DNA of 17,881 nt. Source: Peptoniphilus sp. GTDB taxonomy: Bacteria; Bacillota; Clostridia; Tissierellales; Peptoniphilaceae. The stretch lies in assembly GCA_029983555.1 (NCBI GenBank), contig JASBZH010000030.1, forward strand, positions 1 to 17,881, in the 5' to 3' direction. Positions 7,877 to 14,853 of this stretch are shown here, piece by piece. The position numbers were made by a program, and so were the translations under genes. Position 1 is the stretch's first letter, and each line of letters starts with the position of its first letter. The notes beneath the pieces were generated by a model. The model made no database searches. It was not told the origin of the DNA and saw only the letters and a program-made list of their open reading frames with translations.

Positions 7877-8156
7877 TAATGTACAAAGTATATATTTTAT
7901 TTAAGTCAAGTTTGCCATTTATTAATTCTAACTTTTTCTTTCGATTTAAACTTTTGATAAAAATTTCTTTTTTTAAAGCATCTGACTTGTCAACGCATTT
8001 AGAATGATATGCGTATTCTACGGGAAGTCTTGTTCTCGTGTACTTGCTCGCTTTGCCACTATTATGAACCTTCAGCCTATTTTTTAAATCTATTGTATAT
8101 CCAGTATATAAAGTGCCATCAGAACATTTTAATATATAGACGTAGTGATTACTCAT
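7854..8156 (-). CDS. GIY-YIG domain nuclease, UPF0213/YhbQ-YazA type
   Basis: This 100-residue protein consists of one GIY-YIG endonuclease fold. Visible features are the YVYIL...LYTGYT core at residues 5-21, R27 in DLKNRL, the HNSGKASKYTR segment at 31-41, and the metal-binding Glu at about residue 64 (ALKKEIFIKSL). These match the small stand-alone UPF0213 proteins. Members have nuclease activity in some bacteria, but the physiological role here is not established. Its start overlaps the end of recX by 8 nt, so it is translated from the same minus-strand message. There is no strong ribosome site (only GGAT upstream), which supports coupling to recX. Its last seven codons (SNKL plus preceding Lys) form part of the terminator hairpin. 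Confidence 0.9.
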   Translation of the reverse strand: MSNHYVYILKCSDGTLYTGYTIDLKNRLKVHNSGKASKYTRTRLPVEYAYHSKCVDKSDALKKEIFIKSLNRKKKLELINGKLDLNKIYTLYIKKKSNKL

Positions 8157-8751
8157 TTATTTTATCCAGCTCTCTATTTATGAGGTCGTATTCAAATCCT
8201 TTATTTAAAAGATAATTTTTACAAGATAGAATTTCTTTTTCATTATAGCCTCTGGAATCGAGTCTTCTTTTTGTTAAATACTGTATATTTTCCATTTCTT
8301 TTTCGATATTTAAATTTTTAATTGCCTTATCAATATTGTTTTGACTTATACCTTTATTTCGCAATTTGTATATTATTTTTCTTTTGCCATCGCGATTTAT
8401 ATTTTGAGAGTCATTAATTAGTTTAATAGCATAATCGTAATCATTTAGATAGCCTTTTTCGTCAAGGTCATTTATAACTTCATCGATTACAGCTTTATTT
8501 AGTTTCTTTTTATACAGATGGTCTCTAAGTTGTTTTGCAGTTTTTAGATTTGCAAGGTATTTATAAGATATAAGAAGAGCCTCGGATTTTTCATTTTCTT
8601 TTTCAAGAACTTCTCTAAAATTATCTTCGACTTCCATTCCTTTATATAGATTATACTTTATTAAAACATCCTCTGAAACTGTTACGTCCAAATCTAGATC
8701 AAAGGAGATAGTAAATTTCTTTTTATTATAGGAAATATTTTCTATAAACAT
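8149..8751 (-). CDS. recX: Regulatory protein RecX
   Basis: RecX binds RecA filaments and modulates recombination and SOS induction. This 200-residue protein has the characteristic all-helical tandem three-helix repeats from about residue 60 onward. Signatures include the KTAKQLRDHLYKK segment, DLDEKGYLNDYDYA (about 140 nt further along), and repeated K-lys/RG-type turn motifs such as KLRNKGIS and RLDSRGYN. I place the start at the ATG at 8751-8749 rather than the TTG one codon earlier; GGTGA at 8760-8756 serves as ribosome site. recA is not in this window. The gene is first of a two-gene minus-strand unit with the GIY-YIG nuclease, divergent from the FHA gene. Confidence 0.92.
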   Translation of the reverse strand: MFIENISYNKKKFTISFDLDLDVTVSEDVLIKYNLYKGMEVEDNFREVLEKENEKSEALLISYKYLANLKTAKQLRDHLYKKKLNKAVIDEVINDLDEKGYLNDYDYAIKLINDSQNINRDGKRKIIYKLRNKGISQNNIDKAIKNLNIEKEMENIQYLTKRRLDSRGYNEKEILSCKNYLLNKGFEYDLINRELDKINE

Positions 8752-8768
8752 CAAATCACCAAATACAT

Positions 8769-8802
8769 ATTATCATAACTTTTTATCTAATAAAAACATC
8801 AA
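8769..8802 (-). promoter_or_regulatory. Weak candidate promoter for recX
   Basis: On the minus strand, TTGATG (8802-8797) and TATGAT (8777-8772) are separated by 19 nt, longer than ideal; GATAAT at 8774-8769 is an alternative -10. A promoter must exist in the 139-nt divergent gap (8755-8893), but this assignment is uncertain. Confidence 0.3.
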
Positions 8803-8834
8803 TTCGTCATCCATTAATAATTTATAGCTAATAA

Positions 8835-8863
8835 TGGAAAAATATTGCCAAAAAGTATATAAT
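8835..8863 (+). promoter_or_regulatory. Candidate sigma-A promoter of the FHA-SEDS-PBP-isp operon
   Basis: A perfect TATAAT at 8858-8863 is preceded 17 nt upstream by TGGAAA (8835-8840), a 4 of 6 match to the -35 consensus. The predicted start near 8870 precedes the GAGGTG ribosome site at 8884-8889. A short inverted repeat CCATTA (8811-8816) / TAATGG (8832-8837) touches the -35 box. Confidence 0.6.
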
Positions 8864-8893
8864 ATTATAGACTTTAAATAGCAGAGGTGAACA

Positions 8894-9334
8894 ATGTTTG
8901 AATTAATTTCACAAATTTTAAAATATGTTTTTATATTGATTATTTACCTTTTTATATTTAGTATTTTAAGACTAATGTATTTAGATATAAAAAGCATAGC
9001 TTCTGAGGGCAACGCTTTAGAAGATTCTTATTTAAAAGTTGTCAATAGATTAGATTCATTGAATTTTAAAATGCAGGAGCATTATGTTGTAAAAGACAAT
9101 ATGACTTTGGGCAGAAGCTCAAAAAATGATATTGTCATAAAAGATAAGTTTGTAAGTAAGAATCATTTAGTGATTTTGGAAAACAATGATTCTTACTATA
9201 TAGAAGACTTGGGTTCTGCCAATGGCACTTTTTTAAATGGCGTTAGGATAGAAGCTCATGAGCCAGTTGAAATTTTTGACAATGATAAAATTGGCGTTGG
9301 ATTTATCCAATTTATTTTCGTAGAAAATAGGTGA
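8894..9334 (+). CDS. Membrane-anchored FHA-domain protein
   Basis: This 146-residue protein has one N-terminal membrane helix (about residues 9-29), a short linker, and a C-terminal FHA domain (about 65-145). The phosphothreonine-binding residues are present: G73-R74-S75, S88 and H91 in VSKNH, and N110-G111 followed by N115-G116. The cytoplasmic FHA domain should read threonine phosphorylation on partner proteins. It is the first gene of a run continuing with a SEDS polymerase and a class B PBP; FHA-FtsW-PBP order is known in actinobacterial cell-wall clusters and in some clostridia. No Ser/Thr kinase or phosphatase gene is within this window, so the phosphorylated partner is unknown. The start follows GAGGTG at 8884-8889. 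The identity of the domain is clear; the role in envelope synthesis is inferred from context. Confidence 0.92.
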   Translation: MFELISQILKYVFILIIYLFIFSILRLMYLDIKSIASEGNALEDSYLKVVNRLDSLNFKMQEHYVVKDNMTLGRSSKNDIVIKDKFVSKNHLVILENNDSYYIEDLGSANGTFLNGVRIEAHEPVEIFDNDKIGVGFIQFIFVENR

Positions 9335-9338
9335 TTGA

Positions 9339-10604
9339 ATGTTTGATTTTGTGCTTAAAAACAGAAAGCCTAGGAATTTATTACTTATATTCGAAATTTT
9401 GAGTATTTTTCTTTTATTTTTATTTAACAATAATCACTTTGATAGATATATAGTTATACTATTTTTGGGACTTATACTTATTGTCTATGTTTCAAATTTA
9501 GTTTTAGGCAAAGTATCTTCTGGTGATAATTATATATTTTTAATCGTCTCTATGCTTCTTAGTCTAGGTATTATAACGATCTATAGACTATCTCCATCTC
9601 TTGGATTAAAACAACTAATTTGGGTTCTTGCGGGAATATTGGTGTTTTATATAACATATTTTGCAATAAGAGCAATTCGCAAATTAGAATATATGACAAC
9701 AATATATCTAGGTGGTTCAATATTTTTATTTCTGATTACTTTAATTTTTGGATTTAAAAAGTATGGAGCAACTAACTGGATAAAAATTACGGAAAACTTT
9801 ACTGTCCAACCATCTGAATTCACAAAGATTTTAGTCATATTTTTAGTTGCATCTTTTTTTACCACTTTTAATAAAAAATTAAAAAAACTAAATTACAAAC
9901 ATACATCCTATTTTATGATGGTTGTTATGTATATTTTTGTAATGTTTTTATTTTTACAAAGGGATTTAGGAACTGTTGCGATTTTTATGGCTATATATAC
10001 TGGAATACAATTCATATATGATGACGATAGAAAAGCGCTATTAGTTAATATAGGTCTTATGTTATTTGGAGCGATTGCGGGATACTTTTTATTTTCTCAC
10101 GTTAGGGTCAGGGTTGATATTTGGTTACATCCTTGGACTTCTCAAAATGTAATAAATGACGCAAGGCAAATTGTACAGTCTTTATTTGGTATTGCTGAAG
10201 GTGGATTTTTTGGACAGGGCATTGGAGTAGGATATCCTTCACAAATTCCACTTGCTTATTCAGATGTTATATTTTCTGCAATTTGTGAAGAAATGGGAGT
10301 TTTTGCAGGTATAGGCATTATCATGTTATATATGCTATTGGTTTATAGGTCTATAAAAATAGCTCTAAATCAAGAATATACTTTTTATAGAATTCTTGCT
10401 ATTGCAATTGGAATTATGTTTACCGTTCAAGCCTTTTTAAATATTGGTGGGGTAATTAAATTAATTCCAATGACTGGACTTACTCTTCCTTTTATTTCAT
10501 ATGGTGGAAGTTCTATGATATCAAGTTTTATTGCACTTGGTATTTTGCAAGTAACAAGTGAAGATCTTTCTTATAAGTATGACAGAGGTAATGGCTATGA
10601 ATAA
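9339..10604 (+). CDS. FtsW/RodA/SpoVE-family (SEDS) peptidoglycan glycosyltransferase
   Basis: This 421-residue protein has about ten or more membrane helices. SEDS proteins polymerise lipid II into glycan strands together with a class B PBP. Typical family segments are visible: GATNWI followed by QPSEFTKI (P158-S159-E160), QRDLGT (207-212), the large outer loop with GQGIGVG, and YSDVIFSAICEEMG, which holds the conserved Asp at residue 309 and Glu pair at 317-318. The C-terminal GLTLPFISYGGSS motif is intact. The start ATG is 4 nt after the FHA stop, with AGGTGA overlapping that stop. The immediately downstream PBP overlaps by 8 nt and is the obvious partner. Sequence alone does not decide between an FtsW (division) and a RodA (elongation) role, so I give no symbol. 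Confidence 0.95.
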   Translation: MFDFVLKNRKPRNLLLIFEILSIFLLFLFNNNHFDRYIVILFLGLILIVYVSNLVLGKVSSGDNYIFLIVSMLLSLGIITIYRLSPSLGLKQLIWVLAGILVFYITYFAIRAIRKLEYMTTIYLGGSIFLFLITLIFGFKKYGATNWIKITENFTVQPSEFTKILVIFLVASFFTTFNKKLKKLNYKHTSYFMMVVMYIFVMFLFLQRDLGTVAIFMAIYTGIQFIYDDDRKALLVNIGLMLFGAIAGYFLFSHVRVRVDIWLHPWTSQNVINDARQIVQSLFGIAEGGFFGQGIGVGYPSQIPLAYSDVIFSAICEEMGVFAGIGIIMLYMLLVYRSIKIALNQEYTFYRILAIAIGIMFTVQAFLNIGGVIKLIPMTGLTLPFISYGGSSMISSFIALGILQVTSEDLSYKYDRGNGYE

Positions 10605-12039
10605 AAAAGATAATAAGAGAATATTAGCTGTATTGGTACTGTTAATTATACTTTTGCTTTCGCCAATAGTTTATCTAACTTATTTTACTATTTTTAGGGC
10701 TGCTGATATTGTAAATCATCCTGCCAATAGAAGGGCAACTCTTACTGAAAATGCTGTTAGAAGAGGAACTATTTTTGATAGAAATGGCGAAGTTCTAGCA
10801 TATTCTAATGGAGAAAAGTATAAATACAATAGAATTTATAATTACCCTGTAATTTATTCACATATAATTGGATATGCAGATAAAGTTGTAGATAAGTACG
10901 GACTTGAAAAAGAAATGAACGACTATTTAACTGGGAAAAATAGTTCTAAAGCTTTAAAAATCTTTAAATCTGTAATAAATCCAAATTACGATCAATATGT
11001 TGGAGATTCAATTACTCTTACTACAGACACAAATCTTCAACAAAAAACTAGATCAGTTCTTGCTGAAAATTTTGACAAAGGTTCTATAGTTATGATGAAT
11101 CCTAAGACAGGTGAAGTGTTATCTATGGTATCCCTTCCAGATTTTAATTCACAAAATATAGCAAAGGACATGGCTGAAATAAATAAAGCTAATAATGGTG
11201 CTTTATTTAACAGTTCAACTAAAGGTAGATTTGCACCTGGATCTGTATTTAAAATAATAACTTCAGAAGCAATACTTGAATCTGAAATATCACAAAGTTA
11301 CAATGATAAAGGTGTTGAAAAAATTGACGACGGTAGAGAATTTAGAAACGCTGGTGGCGGTGTTTATGGAAGAGTAAATCTTAATGAGGCCTTTGCTAAA
11401 TCAATCAACACATATTTCGTAAAAAAATCAGTGGATGTTGGCAAAGATAAAATGGCTGATGTAGCGACAAGATTTATGATAAATCAAAAAGTTGATTTTG
11501 AACTTCCTCTTGAAGTTTCTACATGGACTTATGATCGAGATGGTTTTGACAGAACGGCACTTGCTTCTGCTGGTATTGGACATGATTCAATACTTGTCAC
11601 TCCACTTGAAATGTGTATGGTAGCTTCGACAGTTGCAAATGATGGAGTGATGATGCAGCCACACATAGTTAGAAGAGTGGATTCATCTGATGGCAAAAAT
11701 ATTTTACGAAAGTCACCTACAGTTTTGAGCGAAGTACTGCCAAAAGAAAATGCTGATAAAATCACAAAAATGATGCAAAATGTTGTAACTAGTGGTACTG
11801 GTACAGAGGCTTTTGCCAGCGGTTACAAGATTGCAGGTAAAACTGGTACTGCTCAAATTGATCTAGAAAAAGGAAGTAATAATGCTTGGTTTGTTGGTTT
11901 TGCACCAGCGGATGATCCAAAAGTAGCAATTGCTGTTGTAATACCAAATATAAATGAATCTGGTGGACAGGTTGCAGCTCCAATTGCTGGAGAACTATTG
12001 AAATACGCTTTAGACAATATTCAGTTTGAAGAAGATTGA
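10597..12039 (+). CDS. Class B penicillin-binding protein (transpeptidase), PbpA/FtsI type
   Basis: This is a 480-residue, single-pass membrane protein (helix at about residues 9-29) that cross-links peptidoglycan outside the membrane. An N-terminal RRGTIFDRNGEVLA motif (55-68) marks the class B family. The transpeptidase domain has all three active-site motifs: S216-V-F-K219, S269-I-N271 and K415-T-G417. It is rather short for a PBP2 and closer in size to the PbpA-like proteins paired with FtsW in FHA clusters. I place the start at ATG 10597, with GAGG at 10585-10588 eight nt upstream; ATGs at 10579 and 10591 and a GTG at 10558 are poorer. The start lies inside the end of the SEDS gene (8-nt overlap), as expected for a polymerase/transpeptidase pair. 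Confidence 0.95.
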   Translation: MNKKDNKRILAVLVLLIILLLSPIVYLTYFTIFRAADIVNHPANRRATLTENAVRRGTIFDRNGEVLAYSNGEKYKYNRIYNYPVIYSHIIGYADKVVDKYGLEKEMNDYLTGKNSSKALKIFKSVINPNYDQYVGDSITLTTDTNLQQKTRSVLAENFDKGSIVMMNPKTGEVLSMVSLPDFNSQNIAKDMAEINKANNGALFNSSTKGRFAPGSVFKIITSEAILESEISQSYNDKGVEKIDDGREFRNAGGGVYGRVNLNEAFAKSINTYFVKKSVDVGKDKMADVATRFMINQKVDFELPLEVSTWTYDRDGFDRTALASAGIGHDSILVTPLEMCMVASTVANDGVMMQPHIVRRVDSSDGKNILRKSPTVLSEVLPKENADKITKMMQNVVTSGTGTEAFASGYKIAGKTGTAQIDLEKGSNNAWFVGFAPADDPKVAIAVVIPNINESGGQVAAPIAGELLKYALDNIQFEED

Positions 12040-12046
12040 GGTGTAT

Positions 12047-12748
12047 ATGTATAATTCTAAATTTGTAACTGCAATTATAGCAGCTGCAGGTATGGGCAAG
12101 AGAATGAATATGAATATTAACAAACAGTTTCTTTCAATTGGAAATATTCCAGTACTTGCTCATACTATTAAAAAATTGGGAAAGTCGAGATATATAGACT
12201 TTTTAATTATAATAATTAAAGAGACAGATATACTTTATCTAAGCGATATTATTAATAGATTTAAAATTAATTTAGATTACAAAATAGTTTATGGGGGAAG
12301 GGAACGTCAAGATTCCATCTATAATGGCCTAATTAATATGCCAAAAGAGACAGATATAGTTCTTACTCACGATGGAGCAAGGCCATTTGTTTCTGTAGAA
12401 AAGGTTGATGAAGCAATCGAAAAAGTAGAAGAAACAGGAGCATGTGTGTTGGCAAATAAAGTTAAAGATACTATAAAGGTCTCTCTTGATGGAAAGACTG
12501 TTGACTACACTCCTAATAGAGATATGCTTTGGCAAGTTCAAACACCTCAGGTATTTGAAACTCAAATACTTTTAAAGGCATATAATCAAGCTTATTCTGA
12601 AGACTATTATGGTACAGATGATTGTTCCCTAGTTGAAAAAACTGGAATTAAAGTTAAACTTATAAATAATTCCTACGACAATATAAAAATTACAACTAAA
12701 GAAGATTTGCACATTGCAAAAACGTTGATTAAGAGGGTGAGAACTTGA
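12047..12748 (+). CDS. ispD: 2-C-methyl-D-erythritol 4-phosphate cytidylyltransferase
   Basis: IspD transfers CMP from CTP to methylerythritol 4-phosphate, the third step of the MEP route to isoprenoids. The 233-residue protein has the nucleotide-binding loop AAAGMGKRM (12-20), NKQF with K26, THDGARPF (107-114), the QTPQVF motif (165-170) and TDDCSLVE (190-197), all characteristic. The start ATG 12047 follows GAGGTG at 12038-12043, which is fused to the TGA stop of the PBP gene; an in-frame TTG at 12026 inside the PBP gene is unlikely. The stop overlaps the start of ispF. Placing it behind the SEDS/PBP pair ties carrier-lipid supply to wall synthesis, which is an inference. Confidence 0.96.
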   Translation: MYNSKFVTAIIAAAGMGKRMNMNINKQFLSIGNIPVLAHTIKKLGKSRYIDFLIIIIKETDILYLSDIINRFKINLDYKIVYGGRERQDSIYNGLINMPKETDIVLTHDGARPFVSVEKVDEAIEKVEETGACVLANKVKDTIKVSLDGKTVDYTPNRDMLWQVQTPQVFETQILLKAYNQAYSEDYYGTDDCSLVEKTGIKVKLINNSYDNIKITTKEDLHIAKTLIKRVRT

Positions 12749-13221
12749 GAGTAGGACTCGGATATGATGTTCACGCATTAGTTAATGATAGAAAACTTAT
12801 AATTGGAGGAATTGAAATTCCTTATGATAAGGGACTCCTTGGCCATTCAGATGCTGATGTACTTATTCATGCAATTATGGATTCTATACTTGGTGCTTTG
12901 GCCTTAAGAGATATTGGCTATCATTTTCCAGACACTGATAAAAAATACAAAGATATAGATTCAAAAATATTGTTGGAAAAAGTGTTTAAGTTAATGGATG
13001 AAGAAGGGTATGAGATAAATAATATTGACTGCGTTGTTGCATGCCAAAAACCTAAATTAAAAGATTATATTGATTCCATGCGCGAAATCATTTCAAAAAT
13101 TTTAAACACTGAAATAAATAATGTTTCTATTAAAGCCACGACTACTGAAAAGCTTGGCTTTGTAGGAAGAAAAGAAGGTATATCTGCTCAAGCAATTTGT
13201 TTATTGAGAAGGAAGGTTTAA
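12745..13221 (+). CDS. ispF: 2-C-methyl-D-erythritol 2,4-cyclodiphosphate synthase
   Basis: IspF cyclises CDP-methylerythritol 2-phosphate to MEcPP and CMP, acting as a trimer with a bound metal ion. The 158-residue protein begins with the invariant RVGLGYDVH segment (metal ligands D8, H10), followed by GHSDADV (33-39) and H42, and GYHFPDTD. Near the C-terminus is the TTTEKLGFVGR motif. The start is TTG 12745 in a TTGA overlap with the ispD stop, supported by the conserved N-terminus and the GAGGGTG ribosome site at 12733-12739. The intermediate kinase ispE is not between ispD and ispF and must lie elsewhere. Confidence 0.96.
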   Translation: MRVGLGYDVHALVNDRKLIIGGIEIPYDKGLLGHSDADVLIHAIMDSILGALALRDIGYHFPDTDKKYKDIDSKILLEKVFKLMDEEGYEINNIDCVVACQKPKLKDYIDSMREIISKILNTEINNVSIKATTTEKLGFVGRKEGISAQAICLLRRKV

Positions 13222-13881
13222 ATGAAATTTTTTATTGACACTGCAAATATCGAAGAGATAAAGGAAATTAACTCTTGGGGAATTTTGTCAGGAGTTACCA
13301 CTAATCCAAGTTTAATTGCCAAAAATGGTGGAGTTTTTGAAGATGTTGTAGAAGAAATAACTTCTATTGTTGATGGACCAATATCGGCAGAAGTTATATC
13401 CACTGATTTAGAAAATATTTTAAAAGAAGCAAGAGCTCTTTCTAAGATATCCAAAAATATTGTCGTTAAGATACCTATAATAGAAGATGGACTAAAGGCT
13501 GTAAGTATTTTAAGTAAAGAAGGAATAAAAACTAATGTAACTTTAGTTTTTTCACTTTCGCAAGCTCTTTTGGCTGCGAATGCAGGAGCTACTTATGTAA
13601 GTCCATTTATGGGAAGACTTGACGATATTGGCAAAAGTGGAATAGAGGTAGTTAAGGATATACAAAATGCTTTTCTTAAATATGACTATGATACGCAAAT
13701 AATAGCAGCTAGTATAAGACATACTTCTCATGTAGAACTTGTTGCAAAAGCTGGTGCAGATATTGCAACTATTCCATATAAAATATTTAAAGATATGATA
13801 AAGCATGATTTGACAGATAAGGGACTAGAAAAATTTTTAGAAGATTTTAAGAATGTAAAGACAAAAGGAGATCTAAAATAA
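13222..13881 (+). CDS. fsa: Fructose-6-phosphate aldolase / small transaldolase-like protein
   Basis: This 219-residue protein belongs to the short transaldolase family (FSA/TalC/MipB). The family either cleaves fructose 6-phosphate to dihydroxyacetone and glyceraldehyde 3-phosphate or carries out the transaldolase reaction of the pentose phosphate path. The N-terminal KFFIDTANIEEI run, GVTTNPSL (24-31), the Schiff-base lysine K83 in VVKIP, TLVFSLSQA, and the SPFMGRLDDIG and AASIRHTSHV segments are all typical. Sequence inspection cannot choose between aldolase and transaldolase activity. The ATG directly follows the ispF stop, with GGAAGG at 13211-13216. Its stop shares one base with the glpX start, and both enzymes act around fructose 6-phosphate, which supports joint use. 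Confidence 0.93.
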   Translation: MKFFIDTANIEEIKEINSWGILSGVTTNPSLIAKNGGVFEDVVEEITSIVDGPISAEVISTDLENILKEARALSKISKNIVVKIPIIEDGLKAVSILSKEGIKTNVTLVFSLSQALLAANAGATYVSPFMGRLDDIGKSGIEVVKDIQNAFLKYDYDTQIIAASIRHTSHVELVAKAGADIATIPYKIFKDMIKHDLTDKGLEKFLEDFKNVKTKGDLK

Positions 13882-14846
13882 TGGACAGAAATTTAGCACT
13901 AAATTTAGCAAGAGTAACTGAAGCAGCAGCACTATCAGCTGGAAAATGGCTTGGTAGGGGAGATAAAAATGCTGCTGATAAAGCTGCAGTTGATGCAATG
14001 AGAAGAATGTTTGATACTGTTGAGATTGATGGAACAGTAGTAATAGGCGAAGGAGAAATAGACGAAGCTCCAATGCTTTATATTGGAGAAAATATTGGAA
14101 CAAAAACTGGTGAAAACGAAGTAGATATAGCGGTTGATCCTATTGATGGAACTAATTCTATTGCAAATGGTATGCCTAACTCAATTGCAGTACTTGCAGT
14201 TGCACCTAAGGGATGTTTATTACATGCACCAGATATTTATATGGATAAAATTGCATGTGGACCTAAGGCAAAAGGATGCATTAACCTTGATGACTCTCCA
14301 ACTGATAATATAAAAAGAGTAGCAAAAGCTCTAGATAAAAAGGTTGAAGATATTACTGTTGCTATTTTAGACAGACCTCGTCATGAAGATATAATAAATG
14401 AAATTAGAGAGCTTGGTGCTAGAATTAAAAAGATTTCAGATGGCGATGTAGTAACAGCTATTGAAACTTGCTATGATGATTCTGGAATTGATTTAATAAT
14501 TGGTAGAGGAGGAGCTCCAGAAGGAGTAATTGCAGCTGCTGCACTTAAATGTCTAGGAGGAGATTTCCAAGGAAGACTTCATCCAACTGATGAAAAACAA
14601 CAAGAAAGATGTAAAAAACTTCATTCTGATTTAGATAAAGTTTACAACATTGATGATTTAGTTAAGGGAAACGAAGTAATATTTTCTGTTACTGGAATAA
14701 CTCAGGGAGAGATCCTAGATGGAGTTAAATACTATGGCCAAAATAAGGCAACTACAGAAAGTTTAGTTTTAAGACTTCCTAGTGGAACTCAAAGATTTAT
14801 AAAATCAGTTCACGCTTTAGATAAAAAACCTAATTACGCAATGTGA
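13881..14846 (+). CDS. glpX: Class II fructose-1,6-bisphosphatase, GlpX type
   Basis: GlpX hydrolyses fructose 1,6-bisphosphate to fructose 6-phosphate, the committed step of gluconeogenesis, usually with manganese. The 321-residue length is normal. Metal and phosphate motifs are in place: D33, GEGEIDEAPM (56-65), DPIDGTNS (86-93), DRPRHEDI, and the GRGGAPEG segment that binds substrate. The start overlaps the previous stop by one base (TAATG), with AAAGGAG at 13864-13870. Product and neighbour product share fructose 6-phosphate. rho begins 7 nt downstream, so it is probably co-transcribed. Confidence 0.96.
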   Translation: MDRNLALNLARVTEAAALSAGKWLGRGDKNAADKAAVDAMRRMFDTVEIDGTVVIGEGEIDEAPMLYIGENIGTKTGENEVDIAVDPIDGTNSIANGMPNSIAVLAVAPKGCLLHAPDIYMDKIACGPKAKGCINLDDSPTDNIKRVAKALDKKVEDITVAILDRPRHEDIINEIRELGARIKKISDGDVVTAIETCYDDSGIDLIIGRGGAPEGVIAAAALKCLGGDFQGRLHPTDEKQQERCKKLHSDLDKVYNIDDLVKGNEVIFSVTGITQGEILDGVKYYGQNKATTESLVLRLPSGTQRFIKSVHALDKKPNYAM

Positions 14847-14853
14847 TTTTAAA

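Noticed and set aside
13552..14103. Minus-strand frames rich in Leu, Gln, Ser and Cys opposite the aldolase and glpX
   Set aside because: Such composition is what the complement of Lys/Ala/Glu-rich codons yields. No start signal is seen.
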